A stretch of DNA of 64,000 nt from Neobacillus sp. Marseille-Q6967 (GTDB lineage Bacteria > Bacillota > Bacilli > Bacillales > Cytobacillaceae). The position numbers and the translations under genes were made by a program. Of this stretch, positions 61,018-64,000 are shown in pieces. The stretch spans positions 1,850,001 to 1,914,000 of the forward strand of contig NZ_CAMGZB010000001.1 in NCBI RefSeq assembly GCF_946151075.1, read 5' to 3'. The notes under the pieces were generated by a model. The model ran no database searches, had not been told where the DNA came from, and worked only from the letters and a program-made list of their open reading frames with translations. Within the stretch, counting starts at the first letter, position 1, and every line of letters starts with the position of its first letter.

Positions 61018-62514
61018 GTGAGTACAGCATTGCTGGAAATGAAAGAGATATCAAAGGACTTTCCCGGTGTAAAGGCTCTTGACCATGTTTCAATTCAAGT
61101 AAGAGAGTCAGAGATACTTGCCCTATTGGGTGAGAATGGAGCAGGGAAATCAACACTAATGAAGGTATTAGCAGGTGTTCATCAGCCAAGCAACGGTAGT
61201 ATTTACATAAATGGACAGCCTGTTTCTATAGAGGGGCCGAAGCACTCACAAAAATTAGGAATAAGTATCATCTATCAAGAATTTAACCTCATTCCGCATA
61301 TGAGTGTGGCCGAAAATATTTTTATCGGGCGGGAGCCGCGAAAAACAAAGGGTATCCTAGACCGGAAGAAATTAAAGGATGAAACAAGAAAATGGCTGGA
61401 CCGTGTTGGGTTAACACGGGTTTCACCAGACGTACTTATCTCCGGTTTATCAGTGGCCGAGCAGCAGCTTGTCGAAATTGCCAAAGCGTTATCATTTAAC
61501 TCAAAAATTATAATCATGGATGAGCCAACGGCTGCTTTAAACGATGAAGAGACCAATAAATTATTGGCAATCATGAACGAACTGAAACAACAGGGAATGG
61601 GTGTTATTTTTATTACCCACCGTCTGGAAGAAGTTCTGGCAGTTGCTGATTCTATCGCAGTTTTACGGGATGGCAAGTACATTGGAAGTGCTCTAGTAAA
61701 AGACGTGACGAAGGACGACATGGTTACGATGATGGTTGGACGCGAACTTACCGATCTTTTTCCCAAAAAAGGGCTGCCTTCTCAACAAATTTGCCTCGAA
61801 GTTAAAGATGTTTCGGTGCCAGGCACCATTGAAGATATTAATTTTACTGTAAATAAAGGGGAAATCCTTGGGATTGCCGGGTTAATGGGATCTGGAAGGA
61901 CGGAACTTTCAAAGGCGATTTTTGGTATGTATCCGAATATGACGGGGACGGTTAAGGTAGATTCCAAGCTTGTAAAGGGACCTAGGGGTGCAATAGATGC
62001 CGGTATTGCCTTAGTAACAGATGACCGAAAACAGGAAGGACTTGTTCTTGGCCTATCTGTCTATGAAAATATATTGCTGCCAACCTACCGGAAAATTTCC
62101 CGCTTCGGAATTCTCCAGCGTCGGAAAAAAGATGAGATTGTAAACCGCTGGGTTCATGATTTAAAAATAAAGGTCCATGATCCGAATGTTGAGGTTAGAA
62201 CATTAAGTGGTGGAAATCAGCAGAAAGTAGTTCTTGGAAAATGGCTGCAAATGAATCCTAAAGTTCTGATACTTAATGAACCAACAAGGGGTATTGATGT
62301 TGGTGCAAAAGCTGAAATCTATCAAATTATGAAAAGGCTTACCGAAGACGGAATCTCGATTATCATGATTTCATCTGAAATGCCGGAATTACTTGGCTTG
62401 AGTAACCGGATTCTGGTAATGAATGAAGGACGGATTACGGCAGAACTGAGTCAACATGAGGCAACACAGGAAAAAATCTTTTATTACGCATCAGGAGGTG
62501 TGATGAATGCCTAG
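61018..62514 (+). CDS. rbsA: Ribose ABC transporter ATP-binding protein
   Basis: 498 residues with two ABC modules. First: Walker A GENGAGKST (38-46), signature LSVAEQQLVEIAKAL, Walker B IIMDEPTAAL. Second: the degenerate Walker A GLMGSGRTEL, signature LSGGNQQKVVLGKWL and LILNEPTRGIDVG, as usual for RbsA/MglA-type proteins. GTG starts it, behind AAAGGGGGG. A palindromic head variant of the dispersed repeat is translated in frame between the modules (VPGT at about residue 268). It overlaps rbsC by 8 bases. Confidence 0.95.
   Translation: MSTALLEMKEISKDFPGVKALDHVSIQVRESEILALLGENGAGKSTLMKVLAGVHQPSNGSIYINGQPVSIEGPKHSQKLGISIIYQEFNLIPHMSVAENIFIGREPRKTKGILDRKKLKDETRKWLDRVGLTRVSPDVLISGLSVAEQQLVEIAKALSFNSKIIIMDEPTAALNDEETNKLLAIMNELKQQGMGVIFITHRLEEVLAVADSIAVLRDGKYIGSALVKDVTKDDMVTMMVGRELTDLFPKKGLPSQQICLEVKDVSVPGTIEDINFTVNKGEILGIAGLMGSGRTELSKAIFGMYPNMTGTVKVDSKLVKGPRGAIDAGIALVTDDRKQEGLVLGLSVYENILLPTYRKISRFGILQRRKKDEIVNRWVHDLKIKVHDPNVEVRTLSGGNQQKVVLGKWLQMNPKVLILNEPTRGIDVGAKAEIYQIMKRLTEDGISIIMISSEMPELLGLSNRILVMNEGRITAELSQHEATQEKIFYYASGGVMNA
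61815..61827. repeat. Head-only repeat variant inside rbsA
   Basis: GGTGCCAGGCACC, identical to the variant at 7779, in frame in rbsA (VPGT). A 13-bp identical palindrome in a linker of the protein; it could be chance. Confidence 0.4.
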
Positions 62515-63487
62515 TACAACACCTGTTCCGAAGCAGGAAGAGAAGACGGGGGTCAACTGGCTGACACTCATTGAAAAATATCGAGTGTTACTAATATTTA
62601 TCGCTTTATGTGTGGTCGCAGGTTTCCTATCCGATGTTTTCTTTACACTTAGTAACGTAATGAACGTACTCCGTCAGGTTTCCATCATTGCGATTATTGC
62701 CAGCGGGATGACGCTTGTTATTTTACTAGCAGGAATTGATCTCTCTGTCGGTGCAGTTATGGCTTTTTCCGGTGCCATTCTGGCAGGAGCGTTAACAGCC
62801 GGATGGCCATTATGGATCGCATTATTGACAGCGCTTGCAGTGGGCTTGTTATTCGGGATCTTTAATGGGTTTTTCGTGGCGCGATTTGGAATTCCATCTT
62901 TTATCGTAACGTTGGCAGTCATGGTTATCGCACGCGGAATGACGCTTGTATATACAAAAGGCTATCCACTTGTAGTCAGTCACGAAGGCTACCGTTTTAT
63001 CGGAAGTGGAAGAATTTTCGGTATTCCTGTTCCAATCATCATCATGTTTGTCATTTTTGGATTTATGTATTGGATGTTAAAATACACTAGCTTTGGCCGT
63101 TATATTTTTGCCATTGGCGGAAACGAAGAAACTGCTATTCTATCAGGAATCAATGTGAGAGCGGTTAAAATAGCAGTTTTCGGAATTGCAGGGTTGCTTT
63201 CAGCCTTATCCGCCATTATTTATACCTCCAGATTAATGTCAGCGCAGCCAACAGCGGGTAATGGAATTGAGTTAGATGCTATCGCAGCAGTTATTATTGG
63301 CGGGACGAGTTTAGCAGGAGGGAAAGGAACAGTTACTGGAACATTAATCGGAGCGTTGATTATGGGAGTCCTTGATAATGTGTTGAATTTGATGAACGTA
63401 TCTCCTTTCTATCAAAGTATTGCTAAAGGTCTTGTCATTTTAGTTGCTGTTTTAGTAGATAGTAAGTTTTCTAAAATCAAAAAATAA
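62507..63487 (+). CDS. rbsC: Ribose ABC transporter permease
   Basis: 326 residues with about nine or ten membrane helices. Family markers are AGIDLSVGAVMAFSG, FGRYIFAIGGNEETAILSGINV and IGGTSLAGGKGTVTGTLIGAL. It starts inside rbsA, with GGAGG eight bases upstream, indicating coupling. It forms the membrane channel with RbsA. Confidence 0.95.
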   Translation: MPSTTPVPKQEEKTGVNWLTLIEKYRVLLIFIALCVVAGFLSDVFFTLSNVMNVLRQVSIIAIIASGMTLVILLAGIDLSVGAVMAFSGAILAGALTAGWPLWIALLTALAVGLLFGIFNGFFVARFGIPSFIVTLAVMVIARGMTLVYTKGYPLVVSHEGYRFIGSGRIFGIPVPIIIMFVIFGFMYWMLKYTSFGRYIFAIGGNEETAILSGINVRAVKIAVFGIAGLLSALSAIIYTSRLMSAQPTAGNGIELDAIAAVIIGGTSLAGGKGTVTGTLIGALIMGVLDNVLNLMNVSPFYQSIAKGLVILVAVLVDSKFSKIKK

Positions 63488-63504
63488 TTATTGGGGGTAT
63501 TTAA

Positions 63505-64000
63505 ATGAAAAAGCTTATTTCTTTATTGGCCATGCTCACGATTATCATTGGACTAGTAGGCTGTAGTATGGATGAACCTTCTAGCACAACCTCAGGTTCT
63601 AAGGCTGAGGACGACGGTAAGTTAAAAGTTGGCTTATCCATGAACACGTTCAACAATCCTTTCTTCGTGGCTGTTAAAGAAGGAGCAGAAGCACAGGCAA
63701 AAGAAGAGAATATTGACCTTGTGGTGACCGATGCACAAAACGATCCTGGGAAACAATTATCTGACGTTGAGAACCTTCTTCAGCAAAATATTGACATCTT
63801 AATTATCGACCCAACTGACAGTGATGCAATCGTTGAAGCGGTTAAAAAAGCAAACGATGCAAAAATTCCTGTTTTTACAATTGACCGTGCTTCTAATGGC
63901 GGTGAAGTAATTACTCATATCGGATTTGATGCACTTAAATCTGGAAAAATCGCAGGCGACTATTTAATAGAGGCATTAGGCGGTAAAGGTAAAATTGTTG
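63505..64000 (+). CDS. rbsB: Ribose-binding lipoprotein, N-terminal part
   Basis: The first ~165 residues only, cut by the right edge. Lipoprotein signal with lipobox LVGC (Cys20), then KVGLSMNTFNNPFFVAVKEGAEAQAKE, ILIIDPTDSDAIVEAVKKAN and PVFTIDRASNGGEVITHIGFD, typical of ribose-binding proteins. GGGGG upstream fits the ATG. It is the last gene of rbsRDACB visible here. Confidence 0.92.
   Translation, partial: MKKLISLLAMLTIIIGLVGCSMDEPSSTTSGSKAEDDGKLKVGLSMNTFNNPFFVAVKEGAEAQAKEENIDLVVTDAQNDPGKQLSDVENLLQQNIDILIIDPTDSDAIVEAVKKANDAKIPVFTIDRASNGGEVITHIGFDALKSGKIAGDYLIEALGGKGKIV

Noticed and set aside
1..64000. CRISPR array
   Set aside because: The palindromic repeats are scattered kilobases apart with no regular spacers, and no cas genes are present.
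1..64000. tRNA, rRNA or known riboswitch genes
   Set aside because: No cloverleaf-like or conserved rRNA stretches and no known aptamer core were recognised by eye.

Overview
The window looks like chromosomal DNA from a low-GC Gram-positive spore-former of the Bacillaceae (Bacillus or Neobacillus type). AGGAGG-type ribosome binding sites, frequent TTG and GTG starts, many lipoproteins, a rbs operon, a YesL-like protein, DUF3221, DUF6376 and DUF6241 proteins and a YoaE-like molybdoenzyme all point that way. No rRNA, tRNA, CRISPR array, prophage or complete classical insertion sequence was seen. Both edges cut genes: a VanZ-like protein on the left and rbsB on the right.

Layout. 1-3.1 kb (minus strand): VanZ-like fragment, HtrA-type protease and zinc-ribbon membrane protein. 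3.3-7.7 kb: glycoside-hydrolase-like protein, 5-oxoprolinase operon pxpBAC, acetyltransferase. 7.8-14.9 kb: lipoprotein, secreted M14 carboxypeptidase, RND pump, small membrane protein and a DUF6241 gene broken by an in-frame stop. 15.2-18.6 kb: a secreted protein of eleven ~90-residue repeats and its lipoprotein neighbour. 18.7-25.2 kb (minus): exopolysaccharide operon ending in a flippase-polymerase fusion. 25.4-34 kb: small membrane protein, penicillin acylase, glyoxalase-fold dioxygenase, an ECF sigma factor with a repeat-built partner, and a molybdopterin oxidoreductase. 34.1-52 kb: a sugar or sugar-acid catabolic region with ABC importer, two RraA-type aldolases, five dehydrogenases, two LacI regulators, a remnant of glycerate kinase and a remnant of an aldo/keto reductase. 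52.2-59.3 kb: C39-like peptidase, lipoproteins, a REP-associated (RAYT) transposase overlapping a frameshifted comM, and a GNAT-aminotransferase fusion paired with a PlsY paralog. 59.4 kb to the end: ribose operon rbsR-D-A-C-B lacking rbsK.

The most unusual signal is a dispersed palindromic repeat. A 13-bp head (GGTGACAGGCACC) is joined to a ~33-bp palindromic body (GTGGACACTGTCCAC, then CCAGGCGGACAGT). I count 12 head-plus-body copies and 8 head-only copies. They sit at gene ends and beside intrinsic terminators, supply stop codons or C-terminal tails to several genes, and occur in frame inside three coding regions. The only Y1 (HUH) transposase in the window has a full copy just upstream of it, and the RAYT-comM pair is bracketed by two copies in the same orientation. 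This fits a REP/RAYT-like system in a Bacillaceae genome. Several neighbouring genes (DUF6241, comM, glycerate kinase, aldo/keto reductase, a tiny ORF) are broken, so the region shows decay or, in single-base cases, possible sequence error.
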